NCBI RefSeq assembly: GCF_017566145.1 | Contig: NZ_JABFCL010000003.1 | Span: 186,001 to 250,000, forward strand | Direction of reading: 5' to 3' | Source: Bittarella massiliensis (ex Durand et al. 2017) | GTDB lineage: Bacteria; Bacillota; Clostridia; Oscillospirales; Ruminococcaceae | Length of the DNA stretch: 64,000 bases | Part shown: one piece after another, positions 43,405-51,869 of the stretch | How positions within the stretch are numbered: position 1 is the stretch's first letter | Layout: every line of letters begins with the position of its first letter | Made by a program: the position numbers and the translations under genes | The notes under the pieces: generated by a model | Told to the model about the DNA's origin: nothing | What the model saw: only the letters and a program-made list of their open reading frames with translations | Databases searched by the model: none

Positions 43405-45567
43405 TTGGCAAGTGATTGGAGCGCAGACGTTCAGATCAGCGAGAGCGAGACCTTTGCGGCGAAGATGGCGTTTTTGAATAAGCAGCTCAAGATGTTTTCC
43501 TCCGTGCTGGCTGAAAATGCGGCTTCCATGGGGAAAAATGCGGCTTCGGTACAGGACCTGCTGGTGAAAAAGCAGATGCTGCGCAATTCGATCGCGGTGG
43601 AGCAGACGGCGCAGGAGGCCCTGCGGGAGGAGTATCAGCGGCAGACAAAGAAGCTGGAAGAGCAAAAAAAGAAATACTCGGAACTCTCGGCGGCGGTTGC
43701 CGCCGGCTCTGACGAGAGCGCCGCCGCCGTCAACAGGGCGGAAGAGGCCTACTGGAAACAGAGCGCCGCGGTGTCGGCGCTGCGAGATCAGCTGTATGGC
43801 GTTTCGACCAACATTGAGAAGATGTCCGCCGAAGCGGCGCAGGTGGAAGGGCAGACAACCGGGCTGGGGGCCTTTCAAACCGCCATCCGCCACGTTGCCG
43901 ACCAGGCGAGAAACGGCGAGACGACCCTCGGCAAGTTTGTCGTTGGGGCCAAGAACATCTCCGCGGGGCTAAAGGTGGCGGGGAAGGCGGTCTCGGGGAT
44001 CGCGGGCGCCGTGGGGGGCGCCTTCCAGGGAATTGCCGGGGTGTCGAAAAAATTTGCCGAAAACTTTATGGATGCGGAGGTGATCGCGGAGCTAAACGGG
44101 AAAAAGCAGGAGCTGTTTCGCGTTTTGGGCGATCAGGCCGCGCCCATTGCCGAGGTGTTTTCGTCCAGCATGGACGCGGCCAAACCTGCAATCAGCCAGG
44201 CGATCAACGGGCTTTTTTCGGGCAACGAGGTGAGCGGCGACGCGTTGACGAGCTCTCTGACAGGGATGTTTGACAGGATGGCGGGGGGCTTGACCCAACA
44301 GCTGCCGACCTTTTTAAACGGTTTATCGGGAGCGCTGACCAGCCTCCTGTCGGCTTTGGCGACCGTTCTCCCCAACCTGACACAGACCCTTCTGCCAGCG
44401 GTCATGACGGCGCTGGTGGACCTTGTCAGTGCGCTGATCGGGCAGCTGCCCACCCTCCTGCCGGCGCTGTTAAACGCGGGGCTACAACTGTTTTTGGGGC
44501 TGATACAGGGGCTCAACCAGGTGGTTCCCCTGCTCATGGAACAACTCCCCTTGATCATTGCCAATATGAGCACGGTCTTGCTTGAAAACATTCCGCTGAT
44601 CATCTCGGCGGGAATTCAGCTGCTGACGGGATTGGTGGCGGGAATCGCCCAGTCTGTCCCCCTGCTCGTGGGGGAGATTTTGCTGCTGATACCGACGGTG
44701 GTGGCCTCCTTGATTGCCAACTTGCCGGCGCTTGTCATGGCGGGGATGCAGATTCTGCTGGGACTGATCGCGGGAATTGTGCAGACGATTCCCGTCTTGG
44801 TCGAACAGGTCATAGCGCTTATCCCCGTCTTTGTGGAGACTTTGATGCAGAATCTGCCGGCCATCATCTCTGCGGGATTGGAAATTCTTTTGAGCTTGGT
44901 GGCGGGCATTGTACAGGCCCTTCCAATGCTGATCAATTCGGTTATGGCCATGATCCCCATGATCGTGAAACTGATTATGGACAACCTGCCCCAGATCATC
45001 CAGGCGGGGATACAGATCCTGATCGCTGTGGCGAGTGGGCTGGTGCAGGCCATTCCGCAGTTGGTGGGCAAGCTCCCGGAAATCATCGGAAAGATCATCA
45101 GCGCCTTCGCCAACACCGACTGGTTGCAGGTGGGCGCCGACCTGATCAAGGGAATCGGGAAAGGGCTTGCCAATGCGGGGGGAATTCTCTGGGACATGGC
45201 CAAAGAGGCCTGCGCCAATGTGCTCAAAAAGATCAAGGGCTTTTTCGGCATCCACTCCCCGTCCAAAGTGTTCCGGGACCAGGTGGGAATGAACCTGGCC
45301 AAGGGGCTGGGCATCGGCTTTTTGGGGGAGATGGGCCGGGTGGGTGAGCAGATGAAAAACGCCATCCCCACCCGGTTCGGCGGAATCGCGCTGGAGGGGG
45401 GAATCTCCCCCGGTGCGCTGGCCGCTGCCTCTGCCGGGGCGGCCGGCGGGGTGGTTCTCAACCAGACGGTGAACAATTACAGCCCCAAGGCCCTTTCGCC
45501 GGCGGAGACGGCGCGGCTCAACCGCAATGCGATGCGCCAGATGGTGATGGGGGTGAAATTCGCTTGA
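43405..45567 (+). CDS. Tail length tape measure protein
   Basis: 720 residues from a TTG at 43405 after AAAGGAGGAGAGG. The first 170 residues are coiled coil (NKQLKMFSSVLAENAA; EYQRQTKKLEEQKKKYSE). Residues about 300-590 contain a series of similar hydrophobic units of roughly 35-40 residues (LPALLNAGLQLFLGLIQGLN and relatives), typical of the membrane-inserting part of tape measures. The C-terminal region has a phage-like segment FFGIHSPSKVFRDQVGMNLAKGLG. Tape measures set tail length; by the usual proportion 720 residues would give a tail of about 100 nm. This is short for a phage but fits tailocins. Confidence 0.92.
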   Translation: MASDWSADVQISESETFAAKMAFLNKQLKMFSSVLAENAASMGKNAASVQDLLVKKQMLRNSIAVEQTAQEALREEYQRQTKKLEEQKKKYSELSAAVAAGSDESAAAVNRAEEAYWKQSAAVSALRDQLYGVSTNIEKMSAEAAQVEGQTTGLGAFQTAIRHVADQARNGETTLGKFVVGAKNISAGLKVAGKAVSGIAGAVGGAFQGIAGVSKKFAENFMDAEVIAELNGKKQELFRVLGDQAAPIAEVFSSSMDAAKPAISQAINGLFSGNEVSGDALTSSLTGMFDRMAGGLTQQLPTFLNGLSGALTSLLSALATVLPNLTQTLLPAVMTALVDLVSALIGQLPTLLPALLNAGLQLFLGLIQGLNQVVPLLMEQLPLIIANMSTVLLENIPLIISAGIQLLTGLVAGIAQSVPLLVGEILLLIPTVVASLIANLPALVMAGMQILLGLIAGIVQTIPVLVEQVIALIPVFVETLMQNLPAIISAGLEILLSLVAGIVQALPMLINSVMAMIPMIVKLIMDNLPQIIQAGIQILIAVASGLVQAIPQLVGKLPEIIGKIISAFANTDWLQVGADLIKGIGKGLANAGGILWDMAKEACANVLKKIKGFFGIHSPSKVFRDQVGMNLAKGLGIGFLGEMGRVGEQMKNAIPTRFGGIALEGGISPGALAAASAGAAGGVVLNQTVNNYSPKALSPAETARLNRNAMRQMVMGVKFA

Positions 45568-46409
45568 TTACACAGAAGAAAATTACCTGTGAAAACAGTA
45601 GGGGGGAGAAAATCTCCTTTGGGTATTTTCTCCCCTTCTGGCTCAAAGACGCCACCGGGCTGACCTCGGCCGCCTATGAGGTGAGCACCCAGCGGCAGGA
45701 CGGAATGGACGGGGAGAGCTGGCAGAGCAGCTGCGCCCAGAAGAGAAACATCGTCATCACCGCGGCGATCAAAGGGGAGTACGCGGCCCAGAGGGAGCGG
45801 CTTTTCGGCTTCTTTCAGCCCCGGGAGAGGGGCACCCTCTTCTACTGGGAACAGGGGGGCCGGGAGAAGGCCATCGACTACCAGGTGGAGGGCGTGGAGT
45901 TTGCGCTGCAGGGAAAGACCAGGGACGTGAGCATCTCCCTGATCTGCCCCTACCCGCTGTTTCGCGCGCCGGAGCGGTCGGTGGTGAAGATGGCCTATTG
46001 GGAACCGCTGGTGCGCTTCCCCTTTGTGTACGGCACCCCTGTCATGACCGCCCGGCGGATCGCGGAGCGGATCGTGGAGGTGCAAAACGACCAGAATGTG
46101 GCCTGCGGCCTGACCATCACCTTTGCGGCCCGGGGGCCGGTCCGAAACCCCTCCCTCGCCGAGTTGGGCAGCGGGGGGAAGTTGGCCCTCGAGCTGGAGA
46201 TGGCAGAGGGGGACACGGCGGTGGTGACAACCGGGCGCGGCCAGAAGCGGACGCTGCTCAACGGGGTTTCCCACCCGGAGATCTGGCCCCTGGCAAACGA
46301 CTGGATTCAGCTGTACCCGGGGAAAAACACCTATCAGTACGGCGCGAAACAGGGGGTGGAACACCTGGACGTGAAGCTGGAGTACACCCTGGAATACTGG
46401 GGGGCTTGA
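45564..46409 (+). CDS. Distal tail protein (Dit)
   Basis: 281 residues; the TTG start overlaps the tape-measure stop. The sequence ITQKKITCENSRGEKISFGYFLPFWLKD and TLFYWEQGGREKAIDYQVEGVEF fits the phage tail family proteins (Dit), whose hexamer forms the hub joining tail tube and tip. The second half (SGGKLALELEMAEGDTAVVTTGRGQK) is beta-rich, as in Dit proteins with a galectin-like domain. Gene order, tape measure then Dit, is the standard one in Gram-positive siphophages. Confidence 0.82.
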   Translation: MITQKKITCENSRGEKISFGYFLPFWLKDATGLTSAAYEVSTQRQDGMDGESWQSSCAQKRNIVITAAIKGEYAAQRERLFGFFQPRERGTLFYWEQGGREKAIDYQVEGVEFALQGKTRDVSISLICPYPLFRAPERSVVKMAYWEPLVRFPFVYGTPVMTARRIAERIVEVQNDQNVACGLTITFAARGPVRNPSLAELGSGGKLALELEMAEGDTAVVTTGRGQKRTLLNGVSHPEIWPLANDWIQLYPGKNTYQYGAKQGVEHLDVKLEYTLEYWGA

Positions 46410-46412
46410 GAG

Positions 46413-47444
46413 ATGGAACTGTATGTGTACCCGCCCATCGGCCAAGGGCTGGCGTGGCAGGGGGTGATCGACCAATTCGGCTCCCTGCGCTGGCGCCGGA
46501 AGTACACCGAGCCGGGGGAGTTTCAACTGCATCTCCCCGCCAGCAGAGAGAATGTCGCCCTCCTTCGGCCGGGGGCCCGGCTGCAGCGGCTGGACTGCCG
46601 GGAACAGGGGGAGATTTCGGGGATCAAGCTGGAGGGGGAGGAGATGTCGGTGACCGGCCGCATGCTCTCCGCCCGGCTGGACCACCACATTCAACCGCTG
46701 TTCACCTGTTCCTGCAGTGCGGCCGAGGCCATGCGCAAGGCGGTGGCGGCAGGGGGGATAAAGGCGCTGGCAGACGCCTCTGTCAGGGGCGGGGGAGCGG
46801 AGGAGACCATTGAGCTGCAGGCGCGGTTTAAGAGCGATTTGCAGATCGTCTCCGCCCTGGCAAAGGCCTACAACCTGGGCTTTTATCTGGAGGTGCTGGG
46901 CGACGGCGCCCTTCAGCTGGCCATCTATCAGGGGGTCGTTCGGACATTGGAGCAGACGGAGAATGCCCAGGTGATCTTCAGCGACCTGTACGACAACCTG
47001 CTCGCCCCGGTCTACACCTATTCGGCCACCGGCTACAAAAACGTGGCCCTGGTGGCCGGGGAGGAGGATGAAAACGGCGAGCGGATGGTGGCAGAGGTGG
47101 ACCAGAGCGGCGGGGGCGAGAGGCGGATGCTCTACGTCGACGCCGGCAGTTTGCGGCGGGAGGAGCGCACAGAGGAAGCGTACCGGGCGCTCTTGCGCCA
47201 GGAGGGGCTGCAGAAGCTGGCGGAGAACCAGGTGGCGGAAAATTTCGACTCCTCCATCCTGCCCGCTGCCCCCTTTGTGTACGGGGAGGACTGGGCGCTG
47301 GGCGATGTGGTGAGCGTCTGCGATTCCCGGTGGGGAATCCGGCTGGACGCCCGGGTCACCGAGATAGAAGAGGTCTTTGAGGGCGGGGTGCGCCAGGTGA
47401 TCCCGGTGCTGGGCAACCCCCTGCCAGAGACGTTGCAGTTGTAA
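46413..47444 (+). CDS. ReqiPepy6 Gp37-like tail hub/spike protein
   Basis: 343 residues beginning ELYVYPPIGQGLAWQGVIDQFGSLRWRRKYTEPGEFQLHLP, which is the start pattern of the siphovirus ReqiPepy6 Gp37-like family, tail-associated proteins placed after Dit. The middle includes KAYNLGFYLEVLG and the end YGEDWALGDVVSVCDSRWGIRLDARVTEIEEVFEGGVRQVIP, similar to the hub domain of tail spike complexes. It probably forms the base of the tip that carries the fiber. No enzymatic motif is visible. Confidence 0.8.
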   Translation: MELYVYPPIGQGLAWQGVIDQFGSLRWRRKYTEPGEFQLHLPASRENVALLRPGARLQRLDCREQGEISGIKLEGEEMSVTGRMLSARLDHHIQPLFTCSCSAAEAMRKAVAAGGIKALADASVRGGGAEETIELQARFKSDLQIVSALAKAYNLGFYLEVLGDGALQLAIYQGVVRTLEQTENAQVIFSDLYDNLLAPVYTYSATGYKNVALVAGEEDENGERMVAEVDQSGGGERRMLYVDAGSLRREERTEEAYRALLRQEGLQKLAENQVAENFDSSILPAAPFVYGEDWALGDVVSVCDSRWGIRLDARVTEIEEVFEGGVRQVIPVLGNPLPETLQL

Positions 47445-47460
47445 AAGGAGGGATTTGCAG

Positions 47461-48993
47461 ATGGCGGAACAATACGGGTATTTTAACGGGCTGGCCTACG
47501 ACGAGGACTTTCCGGCCCAGCGGATCGCGGCTCTGGTGCCAAACGGGGTCTACCAAAACGGGTCGCAGGTGCTGGCCGACGGGTCGATGAAACTGCAGGT
47601 GACGCCGGGACGGGCCTGGATCAACGGGTATTTTTACCGCAGCGACAAGGCGGTCGAGGTCGCCGTGCCCACGGCGCACCCCTCGCTGCCCCGCAAGGAC
47701 GCGGTGGTGCTGCGGTGGAATCTGCCGGAAAAGGTGATGGGGGTGCAGGTGGTCGAGGGGACGCCGGCCAACAACCCGCAGCCCCCTGCCCTGCGCCGGG
47801 ACAGCCAGGTGTACGACCTGCAGCTGGCGCTGGTGAAGGTGGAGACAGGGGCGATTGCCCTGACCCAGTCGGCGGTACAGGACACCCGGACGGACAGGGC
47901 AGTCTGCGGGTACACCCAGGGCTTTGACCAGATGGATTTCAGCCAGCTGATGGCGCAACTGGATGCCTGGGCGGAGGAGTACCGCAGCGGCAAGAACGAG
48001 GAGTTTCAGGGCTGGTTTGACACCATCAAGAACCAGCTGACAGACAACGTGGCGGGGTCTCTGCAGGCGCAGATCAACCAGATCGCCGAGAGCAAAGGGC
48101 AGCCCGGGGGCATTGCCGGGCAGGACGATCTGCAGGCGCTGGCGGACAGCCGGGGACAGGCGGGCGGAATCGCCACCCTGGACGGCGCGGGAAAGCTGGC
48201 GCAGATGCCGACGGCCGGCGATGTGGGGGCCGACGCGGCCGGCAGTGCGGCGGCGGTGCAGTCGGCGCTGGGCAGCCACACCGGCAACCGGCAAAACCCC
48301 CACGGGGTGACGGCGGCCCAGGTGGGGGCATCCCCCTCGGGACACACCCACACAGCGGCCCAAGTGGGGGCGGTGCCCCTGTCGGGCGGAAACGCCAGTA
48401 TCTCTGGTGGATTGACCGCTGGGGGGATTGTACGTGCTCACTATTTTTGTGCCAGCAACAGCCAGGGACTGCGCTATCAAAAGGACGCGGCTACCCAGAC
48501 CGAGATCATCTACGGGAAAGACGGGAACACCTATCTGCCAAACCAGAATGTCTACGCCACCTACCAGATGTTTCAGAACAACGGGAAACCGGTGGGGGAT
48601 TACGAGGTGGGCAGTTGGACGCCGAACTGCGCGCAGCTCAACATCTCATCTAAGAGCGGGCGCTATGTTAGGGTAGGTAAACTGGTGTATGTACAATTTG
48701 AAATTTGTATCTCTAGTAAAAACACCAGTGGCGTTGAATTGGATCTATACGGCCTTCCTTTTATGAGCGACTCAATTGGCATTGGCAACTTGTTCTACAC
48801 AAATGTGTGCTTTTATGCAAATGGTGTTACAAGTAATCCATCTCCTTCGGTTTTCCCTGGTTGTTATGCTAGTAATACTCATTTTAAATTGATGGGGTTC
48901 TGGGACGGTCGTCCTTGGACACTGAGTTCCCATGAAGTCTCGGGCAGTGGAGGAGCTCTCATTTCTGGTGGCTTTGTCTACCGAATTGCTTAG
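47461..48993 (+). CDS. Tail fiber / receptor-binding protein
   Basis: 510 residues from the ATG at 47461 (GGAGGG 8 bases upstream). The N-terminal 170 residues form a baseplate-attachment-like domain (YFNGLAYDEDFPAQRIA; RAWINGYFYRSDKAVEV). A central linker with GxxGGIA units and the fiber motif NPHGVTAAQVGA with GHTHTAAQVGA (about 275-310) suggests a trimeric shaft. The last 150 residues, from about SRYVRVGKLVYVQFEI, are a beta-rich tip whose DNA (after about 48655) is clearly less GC-rich than the rest of the gene. The tip would bind the target cell surface, and the change suggests exchange by recombination. Confidence 0.82.
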   Translation: MAEQYGYFNGLAYDEDFPAQRIAALVPNGVYQNGSQVLADGSMKLQVTPGRAWINGYFYRSDKAVEVAVPTAHPSLPRKDAVVLRWNLPEKVMGVQVVEGTPANNPQPPALRRDSQVYDLQLALVKVETGAIALTQSAVQDTRTDRAVCGYTQGFDQMDFSQLMAQLDAWAEEYRSGKNEEFQGWFDTIKNQLTDNVAGSLQAQINQIAESKGQPGGIAGQDDLQALADSRGQAGGIATLDGAGKLAQMPTAGDVGADAAGSAAAVQSALGSHTGNRQNPHGVTAAQVGASPSGHTHTAAQVGAVPLSGGNASISGGLTAGGIVRAHYFCASNSQGLRYQKDAATQTEIIYGKDGNTYLPNQNVYATYQMFQNNGKPVGDYEVGSWTPNCAQLNISSKSGRYVRVGKLVYVQFEICISSKNTSGVELDLYGLPFMSDSIGIGNLFYTNVCFYANGVTSNPSPSVFPGCYASNTHFKLMGFWDGRPWTLSSHEVSGSGGALISGGFVYRIA

Positions 48994-49005
48994 GAGGAAA
49001 GAAAG

Positions 49006-49290
49006 ATGGAACAGATCTATATTGCAGGGCAGATGGTTGATTTGCAGGATGAGCGGCTGTCGTTTCGGCTGGACTCGGTCGACCGGGACGGCTGTCAGAT
49101 CAAAGCGCAGCTGACGGTGGACTTGGGAGGGGTTTCGTACACCATTCCCGAAAGCCACAGCGAGGCGCTGAAAAACTCGGAGGAGGGGCGGCTGCGGCTG
49201 ATGAGCTATCCCAAGCAGGTGCGGGATTGGCTGATCCCCAACGTCTGGGGAGAGGCGCCTACCGTCAGCGAAAACAGAGGGGGGCAGTGA
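49006..49290 (+). CDS. Small tail-module protein of unknown function
   Basis: 94 residues; AGGAGGAAAG precedes the ATG at 49006. The sequence EQIYIAGQMVDLQDERLSFRLDSVDRDG is beta-rich, followed by a helical C-terminus (LRLMSYPKQVRDWLIPNVWGE). Similar short genes sit between fiber and lysis genes in many siphophages and may be fiber chaperones or baseplate accessories. No family is recognised. Its stop overlaps the XhlA start (TGATG). Confidence 0.65.
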   Translation: MEQIYIAGQMVDLQDERLSFRLDSVDRDGCQIKAQLTVDLGGVSYTIPESHSEALKNSEEGRLRLMSYPKQVRDWLIPNVWGEAPTVSENRGGQ

Positions 49291-49523
49291 TGTCGACCTG
49301 TCCCAACGAGTACTGCAGCGAGCGCTTTTCGAGGCTGGAGGGGCGGGTGGACCAAAAGAGCCAGGAACTGGACCACCACGCGGTGCAGCTCGCCCGCCTC
49401 GAGGAGAAGTTCGACAGTTTGACCCACTCCCTACAGGGGCTGACCAAGGCGCTTTGGGGGATGAGCGGGGCCATTGTCTCGGTCCTGCTGGGCTTTTTTA
49501 TCTGGTATGTCCAGACGCTTTGA
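49290..49523 (+). CDS. XhlA-type holin-associated protein
   Basis: 77 residues. A hydrophilic coiled-coil part (RFSRLEGRVDQKSQELDHHAVQLARLEEKFDSL) is followed by a single C-terminal membrane helix (MSGAIVSVLLGFFIWYV). This is the layout of XhlA, the PBSX lysis protein that works with a holin and endolysin. The ATG overlaps the preceding stop. It would help make the membrane permeable for release of tail particles. Confidence 0.82.
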   Translation: MSTCPNEYCSERFSRLEGRVDQKSQELDHHAVQLARLEEKFDSLTHSLQGLTKALWGMSGAIVSVLLGFFIWYVQTL

Positions 49524-49536
49524 AGGAGGAGTGCAA

Positions 49537-49731
49537 GTGGAAGTGCAGGTGAAGGAAAAATTGGCGCGGCTCATCGATGTCAAGAGCATCATCACCCTGA
49601 TGGTGATGGGGGTCTTCTGCGCGCTGTCGGCGGCGGGGAGGATCGACATCCAGAGCTTTATGACGGTGGCCACAGCGGTAATCACCTTCTATTTCGCAAA
49701 ACAGCCGTCCGGCGGCAAGAAGGGGGAGTGA
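49537..49731 (+). CDS. Small phage holin
   Basis: 64 residues from the GTG at 49537, with GGAGGA 6 bases upstream. Charged N-terminus (EVQVKEKLARLID), then two hydrophobic helices around VKSIITLMVMGVFCALSAAG and SFMTVATAVITFYFA, ending in a lysine-rich KQPSGGKKGE. Size, two helices and charged tail match small Gram-positive phage holins, which form the lesion that lets the endolysin reach the wall. It lies between XhlA and the endolysin. Confidence 0.8.
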   Translation: MEVQVKEKLARLIDVKSIITLMVMGVFCALSAAGRIDIQSFMTVATAVITFYFAKQPSGGKKGE

Positions 49732-49734
49732 GAG

Positions 49735-50322
49735 ATGGCACAGAGACTGATCCAGCCCCTCAACCGGGCGCGGGTGACCGCGTCTTACAAGTGGGGCGGC
49801 GCCTATCAGCGGGAATTTGGGGCCCCGCACTACGGGCAGGACATGACCGGCGGCCCCATCGTCTACGCCCAGGGCGAGGGCAGGGTGGCCTTTGCCGGCT
49901 GGGACAACGTCTGCGGCTATGTGGTGGGGATCGTCTATGATGACTGCGTCAACCACTTTGACGGCGGGCACCGCCCCCTAGTGGGGCGGTACTACCACAT
50001 GGCGGACGTGCGGGTGCAAGAGGGGCAGCGGGTCAATAAGGACACCCGTATCGGCACCGTGGGAAACACCGGGAAATTGACCACCGGCCCCCACCTGCAT
50101 GTCGAGTTTGACACCGACACCCGCTACCCGGCCTACACCCCCACCCTGACAGGGCATTCCAATTTGCTCAAAAGGGGGTTGTGGGGGGCAAGGGACACCA
50201 CGGTGGACCCCATGCGGGTGACCCACTGCAAGGCATCCGGCCCCGACTGGCAGGCCATTGCCGCCGGCTACGGCCGGGACTGGGTCGACCCGCGGGACGC
50301 GCAGATCCCCGAGATCCAGTAG
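49735..50322 (+). CDS. M23 family peptidase, endolysin
   Basis: 195 residues with the LytM/M23 zinc site: HYGQD (His32, Asp36) near the start and HLHVEF (His120, His122) after TVGNTGKLTTGP. M23 enzymes cut peptide cross-links in peptidoglycan. There is no signal peptide, so it depends on the holin to cross the membrane, as an endolysin would. No separate wall-binding domain is evident; the last 40 residues contain WQAIAAGYGRDWVDPRD. It closes the module and is followed by a strong terminator. Confidence 0.88.
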   Translation: MAQRLIQPLNRARVTASYKWGGAYQREFGAPHYGQDMTGGPIVYAQGEGRVAFAGWDNVCGYVVGIVYDDCVNHFDGGHRPLVGRYYHMADVRVQEGQRVNKDTRIGTVGNTGKLTTGPHLHVEFDTDTRYPAYTPTLTGHSNLLKRGLWGARDTTVDPMRVTHCKASGPDWQAIAAGYGRDWVDPRDAQIPEIQ

Positions 50323-50340
50323 CGGCAAGGCTTTACAGAG

Positions 50341-50383
50341 AGGGAGAGGCCCGACCGGATTGCCGGTCGGGCCTCTCCCTTTG
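50341..50383 (+). terminator. Intrinsic terminator of tail module
   Basis: Long stem AGGGAGAGGCCCGACCGG / CCGGTCGGGCCTCTCCCT followed by three Ts, also usable by trkH from the other side. Confidence 0.85.
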
Positions 50384-50402
50384 GTGTGGAGAAGCGGCGC
50401 GC

Positions 50403-51854
50403 TCACCCCTGCCGCCGATAGGTGGCGGGGCGCAGGAGGATGAGCATGGGGAAAATCTCCAGCCGGCCCAAGAGCATGTCCAGGCTGAGGACAATCTTTG
50501 AGAGGTCGGAGTAGGTGGAGTAGTTGTGGATGGGCCCCACGATGTCGAGCCCGGGGCCGATGTTGTTGAAACAGGAGAGGACGGCGCTCAAGTTGGTCAC
50601 CAGGCTGAAGTTGTCCAGGGAGACAATCAGCAGGGAGGCGATGGCAATCAGGCAGTAGGCCGACATGTAGGTGTTGATCCCGTCGAGCACCGAGCGGCTG
50701 ACCGGGCGGCCGTTGAGCTTGACGGTCTCCACGCTGTTGGGGTGCAGCAGCTTGCGAAAGCCCGCCTTCATGTTTTTGAGGATGAGGAGCAGGCGGATGG
50801 TCTTGACGCCGCCGCCGGTGGAGCCGGCGCAGGCCCCGGCAATCATCAGCACCAGGAGGAGAACCCGGGAGAGTTCCGGCCAGAGGTCGAAGTTGGAGAT
50901 GACAAAGCCGGTGGTGGTCATGATGCTGCTGGTGTGGAAGGTGGCCTCGTGGATGCTCATTCCCACCGAGCCCATCTGGGGGTAGATGTTGCAGGCGATG
51001 ACCGCCGAGACGCAGAGCATGATGGCGAAGTAGAGCCGCACCTCCTCGTCCTTGATGGCGGCGCGCCAGTTGCGAAAGAGGAGGTAATAGACGCTGAAGT
51101 TGACCCCGAAGAGGGACATAAAGACGGTGCAGACACCCTGCAGGTAGAGGGAGTAGCCGGCCATGCTGTCGTTTTTGATGCCGAATCCCCCGGTGCCGGC
51201 GGTGCCGAAGGCGGTGCAGAGGCTGTCGAAGAGGGGCATCCCCCCCGCCAGCAGGAAGAGGACGCAGATGACCGTCAGCCCGACGTAGAGGAGGTAGAGG
51301 ATTTTGGCGGTCTGGCGCATCTTGGGCACCAGCTTTCCCACCGAGGGGCCGGGGCTCTCGGCGCGCATCAGGTGCAGGGTGAAGCCCTGCCCCTTTTGCC
51401 CGGGGGCGACGGCCAGCAGGAAGACCAGCATCCCCATGCCGCCCAGCCAATGGGTGAAGCTGCGCCAGAAGAGCAGCCCCTTGCTCATGGCCTCCACATC
51501 GGTGAGAATGGAGGCGCCGGTGGTGGTGAAGCCGGATACCGTCTCAAAAAAGCAGTCCACCAGGCTGGGGATCTCCCCGCTGAAGTAGAAGGGGAGGCTG
51601 CCCAGAAAGGACATGACCACCCAGGCCAGGGCCACCAGCACAAATCCCTCTTTGGCGTAGAAGGTGGGGCCGGACTTTCGCCCTGCCCGCCGCAGGGAAA
51701 GCCCCAGCGCCACGAGGATGCCGACCGTCAGGAGGAGGGCGCGGCGGGCGGCCTCCTCCCCCAGGGAGGCGGAGATGGCCGCCGGGGGGACGAGGAAGGC
51801 CGCTTCCAGCAGCAGGAGATTGCCCAGATAGCGGCTGATGATTGCGCAGTTCAT
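50403..51854 (-). CDS. trkH: Potassium uptake protein TrkH
   Basis: 483 residues with about ten membrane helices. The four pore loops of the Trk/Ktr channel family are visible: SGFTTTGASIL, FGTAGTGGFGIKN, SSIMTTTGFVIS and NNIGPGLD, each with the conserved Gly of the potassium filter. It forms the membrane subunit of a Trk potassium uptake system. It starts 15 bp after trkA and converges on the tail module's terminator. The length and motif order are normal. Confidence 0.94.
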   Translation of the reverse strand: MNCAIISRYLGNLLLLEAAFLVPPAAISASLGEEAARRALLLTVGILVALGLSLRRAGRKSGPTFYAKEGFVLVALAWVVMSFLGSLPFYFSGEIPSLVDCFFETVSGFTTTGASILTDVEAMSKGLLFWRSFTHWLGGMGMLVFLLAVAPGQKGQGFTLHLMRAESPGPSVGKLVPKMRQTAKILYLLYVGLTVICVLFLLAGGMPLFDSLCTAFGTAGTGGFGIKNDSMAGYSLYLQGVCTVFMSLFGVNFSVYYLLFRNWRAAIKDEEVRLYFAIMLCVSAVIACNIYPQMGSVGMSIHEATFHTSSIMTTTGFVISNFDLWPELSRVLLLVLMIAGACAGSTGGGVKTIRLLLILKNMKAGFRKLLHPNSVETVKLNGRPVSRSVLDGINTYMSAYCLIAIASLLIVSLDNFSLVTNLSAVLSCFNNIGPGLDIVGPIHNYSTYSDLSKIVLSLDMLLGRLEIFPMLILLRPATYRRQG

Positions 51855-51869
51855 AGCTTCCTCCCCTGT

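Larger units (their letters stand above)
41213..50322 (+). mobile_element. Capsid-less non-contractile phage tail and lysis module (F-type tailocin candidate)
   Basis: A contiguous same-strand set in siphophage tail order: activator-like protein, tail completion-like protein, tail tube, chaperone G/GT with frameshift, tape measure, distal tail protein, Gp37-like hub, receptor-binding fiber, small protein, XhlA, holin, M23 endolysin. No terminase, portal, capsid, protease, integrase or replication gene is present and both flanks are ordinary chromosomal genes. The module is intact in frame throughout, which argues for selection rather than decay. Confidence 0.75.

Noticed and set aside
41213-50322. 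A complete prophage
   Set aside because: No terminase, portal, capsid, integrase, replication or attachment-site signals were found on either side.
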